Shown piece by piece: positions 25,882-35,567 of a DNA stretch of 64,000 nucleotides (within the stretch, counting starts at the first letter, position 1; each line of letters starts with the position of its first letter). Under the pieces are notes generated by a model. The model saw nothing but the letters and a program-made list of their open reading frames with translations, searched no databases and was not told the DNA's origin. Source of the DNA: CAZYFH01 sp965197395 (GTDB lineage: Bacteria; Acidobacteriota; Vicinamibacteria; Vicinamibacterales; UBA8438); NCBI GenBank assembly GCA_965197395.1, contig CBDANB010000006.1, positions 558,001-622,000 of the forward strand, written 5' to 3'. Position numbers and translations under genes: made by a program.

Positions 25882-26855
25882 TCACACCTCGATCTTGACG
25901 ACCTGTTTGATCCATAGGTACCCGACGGCCTGCATCACGATCGCCCCCATAATCATGTATTGCCCCATCTGCTCGGTGAAGAGCAGGTTAATGTGGTCCG
26001 GGTTGATGAACATCAGCGCGACGCCGAGAAACGCGGGCAGCACGAGCAGCACATAGCCGGTCATCCGGCCGTGCGCCGTGTGCACCCTGACCTGGCGGCG
26101 GATCTTGAACCGCTCCCGGACCACGTGGGCCAGGTTGTCGAGAATCTCCGCCAGGTTGCCACCGGTGTCGCGCTGGATCAGCACCGCGGTCACGAAGAAC
26201 CGGACATCGAGCGATGGGACACGCGCGGCCAGGTGGTTCAAGGCGTCCGCCAGCGGCAGCCCGAAGTTCTGCTCGTCGAAGGTCTTGCGGAACTCGGGAC
26301 CGACCGGGTCCTCGAGCTCGTCGGCCGCCATCTTCATCCCGGCGCTGAACGCGTGTCCGGCCCGGACCGCCCGGGACATGAGCTCGAGTGCCTCCGGGAA
26401 ATACTCTTCGAACTTCCCCATCCGCGCGCCGCGCTTGTGGCGCAGATAGGCGATCGGCAGGATGGCGCCGAGGGCGGCCCCCGCCGCGCCCGCCCAACCG
26501 CGCTGGAACACCGTGGCGCTCAGTAGGCTACCGCCGATGGCCAGACCGACCGTCACCACCAACAACGCACTGAGGCTGATGCGCAAGCCGGATTGCTCCA
26601 GCCACCGCTCGATGGCCGACCCTCGCGCCGTCTGCCGTACTGCCGCGTCGAGCTGCGGCAGCGGGCTCGCGGCCTCCGTCTTGACGAGCTCGCTCGCCTC
26701 CGCGCCGGCGGCGGGAACCTGATCCGCACCCGACGTCACTTCCTCGAGGCGCTCCTCGACACGACGATTCGACGACCGGCGCGCCACGAGCAGGAACCCG
26801 CCGGCAATCGCGACCGTCGTGAGCGCGAAGACGAGTCCTACGATCACGCCGAGCA

Positions 26856-26859
<4 letters not shown>
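25882..26859 (-). CDS. tadB: TadB-like inner-membrane platform protein (T2SF family)
   Basis: 325 residues. The N-terminal helix MLGVIVGLVFALTTVAIAGG is followed by a charged linker, a helix pair (ISLSALLVVTVGLAIGGSLL and a second at AGAAGAALGAILPIAYLRHK), the T2SF domain (FPEALELMSRAVRAGHAFSA, DTGGNLAEILDNLAHVVRER) and two C-terminal helices. It is the paralogous partner of TadC. Its ATG overlaps the cpaF stop by 4 bp (ATGA), showing tight coupling. Confidence 0.92.
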
Positions 26860-28187
<1,328 letters not shown>

Positions 28188-28228
28188 CGTTCCCTGTCCG
28201 GTGCTCCGGCGCCTCGTGCCACCCGCGT

Positions 28229-29416
28229 TCAGAACAAGCCCAGAAACGCCGAGCGCCGATCCTTCGTCTCGCCCGCGGCGCCGTCCGCTTGTCCGGAGAC
28301 GATCTGCTTGGCGAACTGGCTGAACTGGCTGGCCAGCTCAGAGTGGTTGCTCGAGGTCAACGGCACGCCAGAATTGAGTGCCTCCGAGACCACGCCGTAG
28401 TCGCTTGGAAACGCGTAGTCGATCGGCTGGCCCAACGCGTTTTCGATCTGCTTGGGCGCGATCACGTGCTGCGACGACGTCCGGTTCAGCAAGATTTTGA
28501 TGCGATCCCTGTTGGCGCCCAGTTGGCCAATCCGCGCCACGAGCCGCTGGGTATTGCGGATCGACGCAACGTCGGGGTTCGACACGATGAAGACGGCGTC
28601 GGATCCAAAGACGGCGCTCTGAGCGCACGCCCGCGTCACGCTGCCAACGTCGACGACAACGTAGTCGTACGTGCGGCAGACGACGCGGATGAGCTCCTCG
28701 ATCGCGCCCGTATCCTGCGCGTTCGGACGGTCGACCTGTTCGGCGCTGCCCAGGATGTCGACACCCGACTTGTGCTTTGTGACCAGCTCCTTGAGAAAAT
28801 CCGCGTCCAGCCGATGGACGTTGTCGACTGCGTCCATCACCGTGAACCTCGGCCGCACACCGAGGAACAACCCGACCTCGCCGACGAACGGATTGAAATC
28901 GACGATGACGGTCGACTGCTTCGACAGCTTCGCCAGCTCGAGCGCGGTGTTGACGGCAAGTGTCGTCGTCCCGGCGCCGCCCTTGGCGCCCAGAAACGTG
29001 AACATGCGCGACGAGCCGGCGTCGCCTCCCTCGCGGGTGCTCGCGCGACGCTCGGTGATGCGCGCGATACCGGCGCGCACCCCGTCGGTCATGGCGCTCG
29101 ATGACTCGCCGGGTGGCCATGCGAAAAACTCGTTCGCGCCGGCCCGCATCGTCTGCAGGATGACATTCGGCTCGTTCGCCGCCGCCACGGCGAAGATCGC
29201 GACCTCCGGCCAGCGCTGACGCATCCTCTCGATCGCCGTCACGCCCGACGCGGTGTCGTTGCGGACGTCGACCACCGCGACGTCCGGCGACGTCTGGTCG
29301 CCGCTCTGCCGCTCCTCGACGATCGACACCGGGACACCGCTCGCGCGGAGCACCTGGGCCACCTCGGTGCGAAAGTCCTGTTCGCCGCTAGTGATGAGTG
29401 CCGACAAATGAGCCAT
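28229..29416 (-). CDS. cpaE: CpaE/TadZ-like ParA-family ATPase with N-terminal receiver-like domain
   Basis: 395 residues. Residues ~5-120 are receiver-like (LSALITSGEQDFRTEVAQVL, SPDVAVVDVRNDTASGVTAI). From ~135 the ParA/MinD core has the deviant Walker A FLGAKGGAGTTTLAVNTALE, switch region VIVDFNPFVGEVGLFLGVRP and VVDVGSVTRACAQSAVFGSD. TadZ/CpaE proteins place the pilus machine in the cell. It lies 41 bp upstream of cpaF in the same operon. The extreme C-terminus (ETKDRRSAFLGLF) is a short hydrophobic-ended tail. Confidence 0.9.
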   Translation of the reverse strand: MAHLSALITSGEQDFRTEVAQVLRASGVPVSIVEERQSGDQTSPDVAVVDVRNDTASGVTAIERMRQRWPEVAIFAVAAANEPNVILQTMRAGANEFFAWPPGESSSAMTDGVRAGIARITERRASTREGGDAGSSRMFTFLGAKGGAGTTTLAVNTALELAKLSKQSTVIVDFNPFVGEVGLFLGVRPRFTVMDAVDNVHRLDADFLKELVTKHKSGVDILGSAEQVDRPNAQDTGAIEELIRVVCRTYDYVVVDVGSVTRACAQSAVFGSDAVFIVSNPDVASIRNTQRLVARIGQLGANRDRIKILLNRTSSQHVIAPKQIENALGQPIDYAFPSDYGVVSEALNSGVPLTSSNHSELASQFSQFAKQIVSGQADGAAGETKDRRSAFLGLF

Positions 29417-29434
29417 TGGTGAACTCTTCCCGAA

Positions 29435-29647
29435 TCATGCGTTCCAAAGCCGCGCGCCGGCGTCCGCCGAGTTCTGCGCCTGAGACCGCGCGACCATGAA
29501 CATCCCGACGTCGATCGCCAAGGTGCTGGCCGCCAGAAACCCCAGGAATCCCATGCCGACGAACACCATCGACATCCCAGGCTTGTCGGCCGCCAGGCGC
29601 GGGTACCCGCGGTCCGTTCTCATCGGTGGTCGGTTCGTCATCGTCAT
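29435..29647 (-). CDS. TadG-like stub: single membrane helix with TadE/TadG N-terminal signature
   Basis: Only 70 residues. SMVFVGMGFLGFLAASTLAI is the membrane helix, followed by DVGMFMVARSQAQNSADAGA, the conserved start of the TadG/TadE-like pseudopilin domain. Full TadG proteins continue for several hundred residues with a VWA-type domain; here a stop follows GARLWNA and cpaE begins 18 bp later. The ATG overlaps the secretin stop as TGATG, so it is translationally coupled and probably still made. Either a truncated tadG or a minimal pseudopilin. Confidence 0.75.
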   Translation of the reverse strand: MTMTNRPPMRTDRGYPRLAADKPGMSMVFVGMGFLGFLAASTLAIDVGMFMVARSQAQNSADAGARLWNA

Positions 29648-32109
29648 CAGCGTCGCCCGGACCTCTGGTCGCGGTGCAGCGGAATCACCAGCCGTGACGC
29701 TTCGGGAACGACTGGCCGTGACGTTTCGGAAACGACCGTCTGGGCCGTTTTGGGATCCACAAGCTGTGACGCTTCCGCGTCGATCGCATCGACGGCCTGT
29801 TGCGCCTCATTCACACGAGGCAGGTACTCGTCCAGCACCTCTTGCAGCTCCGTCAGCCGCTCGGCTCGCTCGCGGGCCAGCTGCTCGGCGCGACGTTGCC
29901 GCGCCACGGCGAGCTCCCGCTCCTCTTCGGCACGCTCGCGCTCCGCTCGTGCCAACGCGTGAGCCCGTTTCTCGTCTTCTTTCCGCTGCCGCTCCGCGAC
30001 CTTCCGCGCCGCTTCGAGCCGCTCGCGCTCCGCCTTCGCCGCCACCTCGACCCGTTTGCGCTCCGCCTTCGCCGCCACCTCGACCCGTTTGCGCTCCGCC
30101 TTCGCCGCTGCCTCAAGCCGCTTGCGCTCCGCCTTCGCCGCTGCCTCGAGCCGCTTGCGCTCCGCCTCCGCTCGCTTCACTTCTTCCTTCCGTTGACGCT
30201 CCGCGGCCCGTCGCTCCGCTTCGAGTCGTTCGCCTTCCGCCTTCGCCGCCACCTCGACCCGTTTGCGCTCCGCCTTCGCCGCTGCCTCAAGCCGCTTGCG
30301 CTCCGCCTCCTCGAACGCCCGCGCCTGCTTCTCGTCTTCCCTCCGCTGCCGCTCCGCGGCCCGTCGCTCCGCTTCGAGTCGTTCGCCTTCTGCCTTCGCT
30401 TCCACCTCCAACCGCCTGCGCTCCGCCTCGACCGCCGCGCGTGCTGCCTTCTCGTCTTCCTCCAACCGCGCGCGCTCCGCCTTCTCGTCTTCCCTCCGCT
30501 GCCGCTCCGCGGCTCGCCGTTCTTCGAGGATCTGCTTGCGCTCCGCCTTCGTCGGCGCGCTCGCCACCGGCCCGGCCGTGACGGGGTCCGGCGTCGATGC
30601 GCCGTCCGACCCGTCGCGCGCCACGATGCCGCCTCCCGCGCCGGACGTCGTGAACGCCGGCGGTGGCGGTGACAGCGGCACCGCGACTCCCTCGAGGAAC
30701 GGCTGAGCCATGCCCGGCAGCGAATCGGTGACACCTGCCCCTCCCTCGCGCACGATGTGGGGGGTGATCATCACGACGAGCTCTGTTCGGTTCTTCTGAT
30801 ACGCGCGACTCCGGAAGAGGCGGCCAATAATCGGGATGTCTCCCAGCCCCGGAATCTTCTGGACCGACTCCGTCGCGGTGTTGTCGAGCAGCCCCGCGAC
30901 CGAGAACGTCTGGCCGTCGCGGAGCTCGACCTCGGTGCGGGTCCGGCGTGTCGTCAGTGCGGGAATGCGGAAGCCGTCGAGCGTGACCGCGTTACGGAAA
31001 TCAAGAGCGCTCACCTCGGGCTCGATGTTGAGCTTGATCCGGTCGCCGGCGACCACGGTCGGCGTGAACCGAAGCCGGACCCCGAACTCCTTGAACTGAA
31101 TGGTGACTGACCCTTGGGCGCCGGTGCCCTGCACCACCGGATAGGGGAATTCACCGCCCGCGAGAAACGACGCCTCGGTGCCGTTCTGCGTGATCAGGTT
31201 GGGCTCGGCCAGGCTCTGAAACAACCCGCGCTGCTCCGCCGCCTTGATGACCGCCCCGAGGTGCTCCTGCGCGTTGAACGCGAAGATGTTCAGGTAATCG
31301 CTGAACCGCAGCCCGCCGTTGAAATCTCCGTCTTGCGAGAGCGTTTCGAAGTTCGGGCTCACCGTATCGAAGAACGGGGCGGCGAACTGCTGGGTCCCGA
31401 TCCGGCCCACCCAGTTGTCCTTTCCGAGGATGTCGGTGAAGAACGTCACGCCGAGCTCCTGGGCCGCCGTGCGACTGACCTCCGCGAACCGGACACGCAG
31501 CATGATCTGTTTGGTGGCAACGCCCTCCGGCTGGCGCAACAGGTTGACGACGTTGTCGGACGTCTCGACATGGCCGACGGCCACCGCGGCCGCCTTCTCG
31601 ACGACATACGCGGACGACACGACGCCCGACACGACGACGTCGGTTCCGTTGCTCGCGATCGCGATCGGTTCGTCTGGGAAGAGCTGACGCATCTGGTCCT
31701 CGAGGCTGCTCAGGTCGCGCTTCACAACGACGTCGTAGCCGTCGATGGCGCCGCGGTCGTCCCACACGAGCAGTGAGATCGTGCCGGGCGCCTTGCCGTG
31801 CACCAGCACCTGGCTCGTCGAGGTGACCAACGCGTCTGCGATGTCGGGTGTGGACAGCGCGACGCGCGTGATCGGCCGGTCCACGCTCAACACCGTTGAT
31901 CGGCCGACGAGCAGCTCGATCATCCGGGTCGAACTGACGGCGCTCGCCGCGGCAGCACGCCGTGGCACATCCGCGCCATCGAACGTCTGGGCGCCCGGCG
32001 GCGCCACCATGATCATGATCAGGGCGGCCACGACGCTCACCATGAGCCACGGGGCGACCGGGCGGCGTTCGGGATGCGTGTGCTGATGACGGGGCTTCAT
32101 GACGTTCAC
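29647..32109 (-). CDS. cpaC: CpaC/RcpA-type secretin with a long charged coiled-coil C-terminal extension
   Basis: 820 residues; usual CpaC secretins are about 450-600. A signal/anchor sits near residues 20-42. The pilus/BON region (VGRSTVLSVDRPITRVALST, LVHGKAPGTISLLVWDD) is followed by the secretin core (IMLRVRFAEVSRTAAQELGV, LAEPNLITQNGTEASFLAGG, EFPYPVVQGTG, TRTEVELRDGQTFSVAGLLD, KIPGLGDIPIIGRLFRS, ELVVMITPHIVRE). The core ends near residue 480. After a Pro/Ala linker comes ~250 residues of repeats such as AKAERKRLEAAAKAERKRVE, a predicted long single alpha helix or coiled coil, then a short tail. It forms the outer-membrane Flp pore; the tail's role is unknown. Adjacent to cpaB (2 bp). 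Confidence 0.9.
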   Translation of the reverse strand: MNVMKPRHQHTHPERRPVAPWLMVSVVAALIMIMVAPPGAQTFDGADVPRRAAAASAVSSTRMIELLVGRSTVLSVDRPITRVALSTPDIADALVTSTSQVLVHGKAPGTISLLVWDDRGAIDGYDVVVKRDLSSLEDQMRQLFPDEPIAIASNGTDVVVSGVVSSAYVVEKAAAVAVGHVETSDNVVNLLRQPEGVATKQIMLRVRFAEVSRTAAQELGVTFFTDILGKDNWVGRIGTQQFAAPFFDTVSPNFETLSQDGDFNGGLRFSDYLNIFAFNAQEHLGAVIKAAEQRGLFQSLAEPNLITQNGTEASFLAGGEFPYPVVQGTGAQGSVTIQFKEFGVRLRFTPTVVAGDRIKLNIEPEVSALDFRNAVTLDGFRIPALTTRRTRTEVELRDGQTFSVAGLLDNTATESVQKIPGLGDIPIIGRLFRSRAYQKNRTELVVMITPHIVREGGAGVTDSLPGMAQPFLEGVAVPLSPPPPAFTTSGAGGGIVARDGSDGASTPDPVTAGPVASAPTKAERKQILEERRAAERQRREDEKAERARLEEDEKAARAAVEAERRRLEVEAKAEGERLEAERRAAERQRREDEKQARAFEEAERKRLEAAAKAERKRVEVAAKAEGERLEAERRAAERQRKEEVKRAEAERKRLEAAAKAERKRLEAAAKAERKRVEVAAKAERKRVEVAAKAERERLEAARKVAERQRKEDEKRAHALARAERERAEEERELAVARQRRAEQLARERAERLTELQEVLDEYLPRVNEAQQAVDAIDAEASQLVDPKTAQTVVSETSRPVVPEASRLVIPLHRDQRSGRR

Positions 32110-32111
32110 TC

Positions 32112-32954
32112 CTATCCGACGACAGTGCGTTCGCGCTTGTCACCCCGGATCACTTCGACTGTTGGGGGCGGCGGTGGCGGTGGCGGCGATGCGGGCCGGG
32201 GCTCCGCCCGCGGCCTCCGCGCCGGTGGACGGGCGGGCTGCGAAGCCGCCAGTAGCGTCGCTGGGCGGATGCCCGGGGTCGACGGGTGCTCCTTGTCGAG
32301 CGGGTTGCGGAGCGCGAGCTGGATCTTTCCCTCGGTGCTGGCCAACGCAAGCCGCTCGGCCTGTTCCGGATCGACGAGCAGTGTGACGACCGTCACCTGG
32401 ATCGGCTCGTCGCGCTCGACGTCCTGCTCGAGACGAGTGCCCGCGCCCAGCACCTGCACGTTCGTCAGCACCATTTTCGACGTCATCTGATCAAACTGGT
32501 TGGTCGGGCTGGCGGTCGCGACGACGTCGACGAAGGTCCCCGGCAGCACGTAGCCCGCTACGCCGATCACCTCGTTCACCCGGACCGACATCGCACGCAT
32601 GCCGGGCGGGATGACCGGTTGCAGCCCCGCCCCGGCGCCCTCGGGCGCCACCTTCTTTGGCGTGAACGGCTCGTAGCTGACGAGCGACGCCACCAGCCCG
32701 CGACCGATCAGCTCGTCTGGGCTCGAGAACACGCCAACGGGCGCCGACCCCTCCGGCCACTCGATGACGAGGAGATCACCTTCACGTATCTCTGTCCCCA
32801 ACGTCAGATCCGAGGCGGCGACCACCACCGGTTCCGTCGGCAGCGCCACCGTTTCTACCGGCACGGTCTGCAGATAGCGATACGTGCCATACGCGAGCAC
32901 GCCGCCGGCCGTCACGGCAATGAGCAGAACGAGAATCATTCGTGTGCGATTCAT
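32112..32954 (-). CDS. cpaB: CpaB/RcpC Flp pilus assembly protein
   Basis: 280 residues. N-terminal membrane helix MILVLLIAVTAGGVLAYGTY; SAF domain (PVVVAASDLTLGTEIREGDL, LIGRGLVASLVSYEPFTPKK) and the RcpC-like domain (AMSVRVNEVIGVAGYVLPGT, FVDVVATASP, VLGAGTRLEQD, VTLLVDPEQAERLALASTEG). The C-terminal ~45 residues are Pro/Arg-rich with a run of eight prolines, longer than usual. The SAF domain may bind peptidoglycan and guide secretin placement. ATG 32954 follows ACGAGGA. First gene of the cpaB-cpaC-...-ICMT block. Confidence 0.92.
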   Translation of the reverse strand: MNRTRMILVLLIAVTAGGVLAYGTYRYLQTVPVETVALPTEPVVVAASDLTLGTEIREGDLLVIEWPEGSAPVGVFSSPDELIGRGLVASLVSYEPFTPKKVAPEGAGAGLQPVIPPGMRAMSVRVNEVIGVAGYVLPGTFVDVVATASPTNQFDQMTSKMVLTNVQVLGAGTRLEQDVERDEPIQVTVVTLLVDPEQAERLALASTEGKIQLALRNPLDKEHPSTPGIRPATLLAASQPARPPARRPRAEPRPASPPPPPPPPTVEVIRGDKRERTVVG

Positions 32955-33410
32955 AACGGTTCCTCGTTACACCTGTCCGGGCTTCTGCCCTTCGATCGGA
33001 GGTTCCTCACACAAATGTATGCACGATTCTGGAATGATCTCGCCGATCACGCGTCGGCCTCAAGATGAGGAATAGGCCAGAAACCAGGCGGATTCAGGGG
33101 CTTCCATAGCTGAATCGACCGCCGCCTGCGCGGGCCCCGCTTTTGGTGGGGGGCCTGCTCGGCGGCAGCCTGTTCCGACGTAAGATGCTGATACGAAGAT
33201 GTTTACGCCGTGACGATCATGCAGCCAGGTGAAACTCGCGGCTGACTCGCCCCGATGGCCATCGCGCGCCCGGAGCTTCCCTCCACCGCCTCGAAAGCTG
33301 GCGGCCTGGTACCACGCGCCCTCAAGTGCAGCCGGCGGTCCAGGCCCCCGCATCCACGTCTTAGATACCGGGTCATTGCTGACTCTCGCAAGTGGCTGAT
33401 TCTACACAGT
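32955..33410. other. 456-bp gap between tadE and cpaB with a strong hairpin, no gene
   Basis: No frame here resembles a Tad protein. A long imperfect stem occurs at about 33119-33168 (CCGCC...GGGCCCC with GGGGGCC...GGCGG). There is no T-run, so a simple terminator is doubtful; it may be an attenuator or processing site between the pilin-side genes and the machine genes. A promoter for cpaB probably lies in this gap, but none stands out. Confidence 0.45.
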
Positions 33411-33728
33411 TTAAACGCTGAGAGGACTTACTCTCCTTGCATACATTCGTGAGAGGAACCCGATCGGATAACTCTCCACGTAAGCGAATTTCGTTCCGAT
33501 CTGCTGGCCGTCCTGCATGTACTGTCGCACGCGTGTTTCGACCCCGTTCGTGTTGGAGTTCGGCAGCACCGCGATCCGCGCGCCCTCCCTCGCCGCGTTC
33601 GTCAGCACCTGCCAGGTCTGGTACGCGCGACCGAACTCGAAGATACCGACCGAGATCAGCAGGAGCACCGGGATGGTCACCGCGGCTTCGAGAAGCGCTG
33701 TTCCGCGAGTGTCTCGCCACACTGTCAT
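33411..33728 (-). CDS. tadE: TadE-like pseudopilin, short form
   Basis: 105 residues from ATG 33728 (AAAGGA upstream). DTRGTALLEAAVTIPVLLLI and SVGIFEFGRAYQTWQVLTNA, then AREGARIAVLPNS, are the TadE signature: membrane helix plus the first conserved helix. Usual TadE proteins are ~130-200 residues with a C-terminal beta region. Here the region after VRQYMQDGQQIG is short and ends unusually (SRMYARRVSPLSV), so the 3' end may have been replaced or shifted. It lies 30 bp from the prepilin peptidase gene. Confidence 0.82.
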   Translation of the reverse strand: MTVWRDTRGTALLEAAVTIPVLLLISVGIFEFGRAYQTWQVLTNAAREGARIAVLPNSNTNGVETRVRQYMQDGQQIGTKFAYVESYPIGFLSRMYARRVSPLSV

Positions 33729-33758
33729 CGGTTCCTTTCTCGACTCGCGAGCCGACCC

Positions 33759-34241
33759 TCACTGCAAGAACGCCGCCACCGTGCTCCCGATGGCGATCGC
33801 GGGGCCATACGGGAATCGGTTGTCGGCGACGGGCGATTCAATCGCGTCCTTGACGTCGGCTGGTCTGGCAAGAAGCCCGGTCGCGCGACGCACGGTCGCC
33901 GCCAATCGCCGACGCCGGAATGCCACAGCGAGCGCCAGCAGCCCGCCGGCGAACGCGGTGCAGCAAAACGCCCAGAACACCAGACCGACTCCGACAATCG
34001 ACCCGGTCGCCGCAAACAGCTTGACGTCGCCCGCTCCGGTCGCGCCGAAGACATGCCCAGGCATCATCAGCCCGAAACCGAGCGCCAATCCGAGCGCCGA
34101 CGATCGGAGGGTCACGTCGCTGGCACCGACCACGGCGAGGCACAGTCCCAACAGCGCCATTGACAGCGTGACGGTGTTGGGAATCCGCCGACAGCGAATA
34201 TCGATGATGGCGCCGGTCCCGGTACCGGCGATGACGGCCAT
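33759..34241 (-). CDS. cpaA: Prepilin peptidase (CpaA/TadV type, A24)
   Basis: 160 residues from ATG 34241; a TTG at 34277 would overlap the flp stop. The two catalytic aspartates are visible: IIDIRCRRIPNTVTLSM (Asp after the first helix) and FGATGAGDVKLFAATG (GxGD). About five to six membrane helices; minimal A24 domain without an N-methyltransferase domain, as in CpaA. It cleaves the leader of the Flp pilins just upstream and the TadE/G pseudopilins. Confidence 0.9.
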   Translation of the reverse strand: MAVIAGTGTGAIIDIRCRRIPNTVTLSMALLGLCLAVVGASDVTLRSSALGLALGFGLMMPGHVFGATGAGDVKLFAATGSIVGVGLVFWAFCCTAFAGGLLALAVAFRRRRLAATVRRATGLLARPADVKDAIESPVADNRFPYGPAIAIGSTVAAFLQ

Positions 34242-34257
34242 CACGATCACGTCGTGG

Positions 34258-34443
34258 CTAGATGGGGGCAGCGGCAATGGCCTGCCAGAAGACGTTGAGG
34301 ATCGTTTGTCCCACCGTTGTCACGGCGCCGACCGCCACGACGGCGATGAGTGCCGCGGCCAGGGCGTATTCGACGAGGTCCTGCCCGTCATCCAAGGCGA
34401 GCCGCGCCTGCCACGATCGGTTCGCCCCACGCTTTACGGCCAT
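34258..34443 (-). CDS. flp: Flp/Fap-type pilin (second in operon)
   Basis: 61 residues from ATG 34443 (GGAGG 5 bp upstream). The leader MAVKRGANRSWQARLALDDG ends at the processing glycine, and the mature part begins QDLVEYALAAALIAVVAVGA with Glu+5 and Tyr+6, the Flp motif. The rest is a short amphipathic tail (TILNVFWQAIAAAPI). It is the major or minor subunit of the Tad pilus, cleaved by the adjacent peptidase. Confidence 0.93.
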   Translation of the reverse strand: MAVKRGANRSWQARLALDDGQDLVEYALAAALIAVVAVGAVTTVGQTILNVFWQAIAAAPI

Positions 34444-34610
34444 GCTGACCTCCATGTCACGGCGATGCCGACCGTCGCTCACCACGTGGTCGGAGTGGAC
34501 GGGGCACGCCCGGCCGAGAAACAGACGGTCGCTTCCGGCAGGGTTGCGCGAGCATGACGTGCGCCACCCCGTCTGGAGACGAAGCGCTCGCCGTTCCGAA
34601 CGACGCCCTG

Positions 34611-34784
34611 CTAGATCGCGTTCGCAATCTGCGTGAAGATCGCCGACACGTTGGTTCCGGCCAGCGTGATTGCGCCGACAGCAACCAGCGCGATCAGCGC
34701 CACGAGCAGCGCGTACTCGAGCAAGTCCTGGCCTTCGTCGCGCTGCATCATCGGCTTCGCCAAATTGTGCAAGAGGGTCATCAT
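34611..34784 (-). CDS. flp: Flp/Fap-type pilin (first in operon)
   Basis: 57 residues. Tandem ATG codons at 34784 and 34781 follow GGAGG. The leader MMTLLHNLAKPMMQRDEG precedes QDLLEYALLVALIALVAVGA, with the same Glu/Tyr Flp motif as the second pilin. It is probably the major pilin because it sits directly behind the sigma-54 type promoter at 34858-34872. A 167-bp gap, larger than others in the operon, separates it from the second pilin. Confidence 0.93.
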   Translation of the reverse strand: MMTLLHNLAKPMMQRDEGQDLLEYALLVALIALVAVGAITLAGTNVSAIFTQIANAI

Positions 34785-34857
34785 CGTTGCCTCCGTAAAC
34801 CGCGCCGCGGCATTGCGACGCCTTGTCCGAGTTGAACTCGACGGTGCCGCATTCTGC

Positions 34858-34872
34858 GCAACCTTCATGCCA
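34858..34872 (-). promoter_or_regulatory. Sigma-54 (-24/-12) promoter for the Flp pilin
   Basis: On the minus strand the sequence is TGGCATGAAGGTTGC. It matches the consensus TGGCAC-G-N4-TTGC at all but one core base and has the required GG-N10-GC spacing. It would start transcription near 34847, about 63 nt before the pilin ATG. Sigma-54 promoters need an activator bound upstream; that site was not identified. Confidence 0.7.
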
Positions 34873-35265
34873 TCGGTTGCGAGCGACCCCTCGACGTCGG
34901 GGGAGGTGGACGTTCCGGCCCGAGGAAACTGGGCCTCGTTCGCACGTCGGCTGTCACGTGCCCGGGTCCCTGGACGAGTCGAGCGAAAGAAATCGGGAAC
35001 ACGTCCAGCGACGTCTTGCGCACGTCTCGTTACAGTTCCGTGACCCGCGTCGCGCGGCAGGGCCGCGCACACCTGCACACACGTTTCGTACGTGAATCGC
35101 GAACGTTGTAATCCGAGGAGTCCAGAGGGATGTCGACCGCCTGGTGATCGCGCCGCGGTCGTCGACGATTCGACTGCTTCGTTGCGGCCGAGCGTCATGC
35201 TGTGTCGTCGCGTCGATGCGGGATGTGGCATCGGTACGTGGCTTGCTCACGCAAGACGGCGGGCG
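34873..35265. other. Divergent intergenic region between the pilin promoter and the PEGA-protein gene pair
   Basis: About 390 bp without a recognisable gene. A plus-strand frame from 35092 is open into the small membrane gene, but its first ~58 codons look non-coding. The region probably holds an activator site for the sigma-54 promoter and a promoter for the plus-strand genes; none is obvious. Confidence 0.35.
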
Positions 35266-35562
35266 ATGCTGTCACGACACCGCATCACACGACGAGGGGT
35301 GCCGCTGCTGGCCCGTGTCCGTGAGCTTCTCGCCACAGGATTGGGGTTGGCCGTCATCGCGGCGCTCCTGGTGGCGATCGACGAACGGGTCAAGCACGTG
35401 GCGCTCCGATTCCTGGCGCGCGTGGGAGGCGCGATCGAGTCACCCGCAGTCATCGGCGAGTCGATCCTCGATGCCGTCCAGGCGCTCCATGCGAGTAACG
35501 CCGCCTTGTTCGTCTTCGCGTGCGTCGGCACGGTGCTGTTGTGCCTCATGCTGAAAACCTGA
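35266..35562 (+). CDS. Small two-helix membrane protein, unknown
   Basis: From ATG 35266 the product is 98 residues: a basic start (MLSRHRITRRGVPLLARVRE), helix LLATGLGLAVIAALLVAIDE, an amphipathic middle and a C-terminal helix AALFVFACVGTVLLCLMLKT. Earlier ATGs at 35092 and 35197 are possible but add residues without character. It is 5 bp upstream of the PEGA-protein gene, so the two are probably one unit opposite the Tad operon. No family recognised. Confidence 0.5.
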   Translation: MLSRHRITRRGVPLLARVRELLATGLGLAVIAALLVAIDERVKHVALRFLARVGGAIESPAVIGESILDAVQALHASNAALFVFACVGTVLLCLMLKT

Positions 35563-35567
35563 CTGCC

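Noticed and set aside
29900..30560. Apparent tandem DNA repeat or CRISPR-like periodicity (CGCTCCGCCTTCGCCGC units)
   Set aside because: It is the coding sequence of the AKAERKR coiled-coil tail; units vary in length and there are no spacers.
29750..31100. Long plus-strand open frames opposite the secretin tail and the cpaB-cpaE genes
   Set aside because: They arise from the high GC and Arg/Glu repeat codons of the real minus-strand genes, lack ribosome sites and resemble no family.
33327..33343. Second sigma-54-like site upstream of cpaB (minus strand CTGGACCGCCGGCTGCA)
   Set aside because: GG-N10-GC spacing fits, but TTGC and the CACG part are missing; too weak in GC-rich DNA.
32955..33410. 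c-di-GMP (GEMM) or other riboswitch before cpaB
   Set aside because: A strong hairpin exists, but the conserved GEMM core motifs were not found on the relevant strand.
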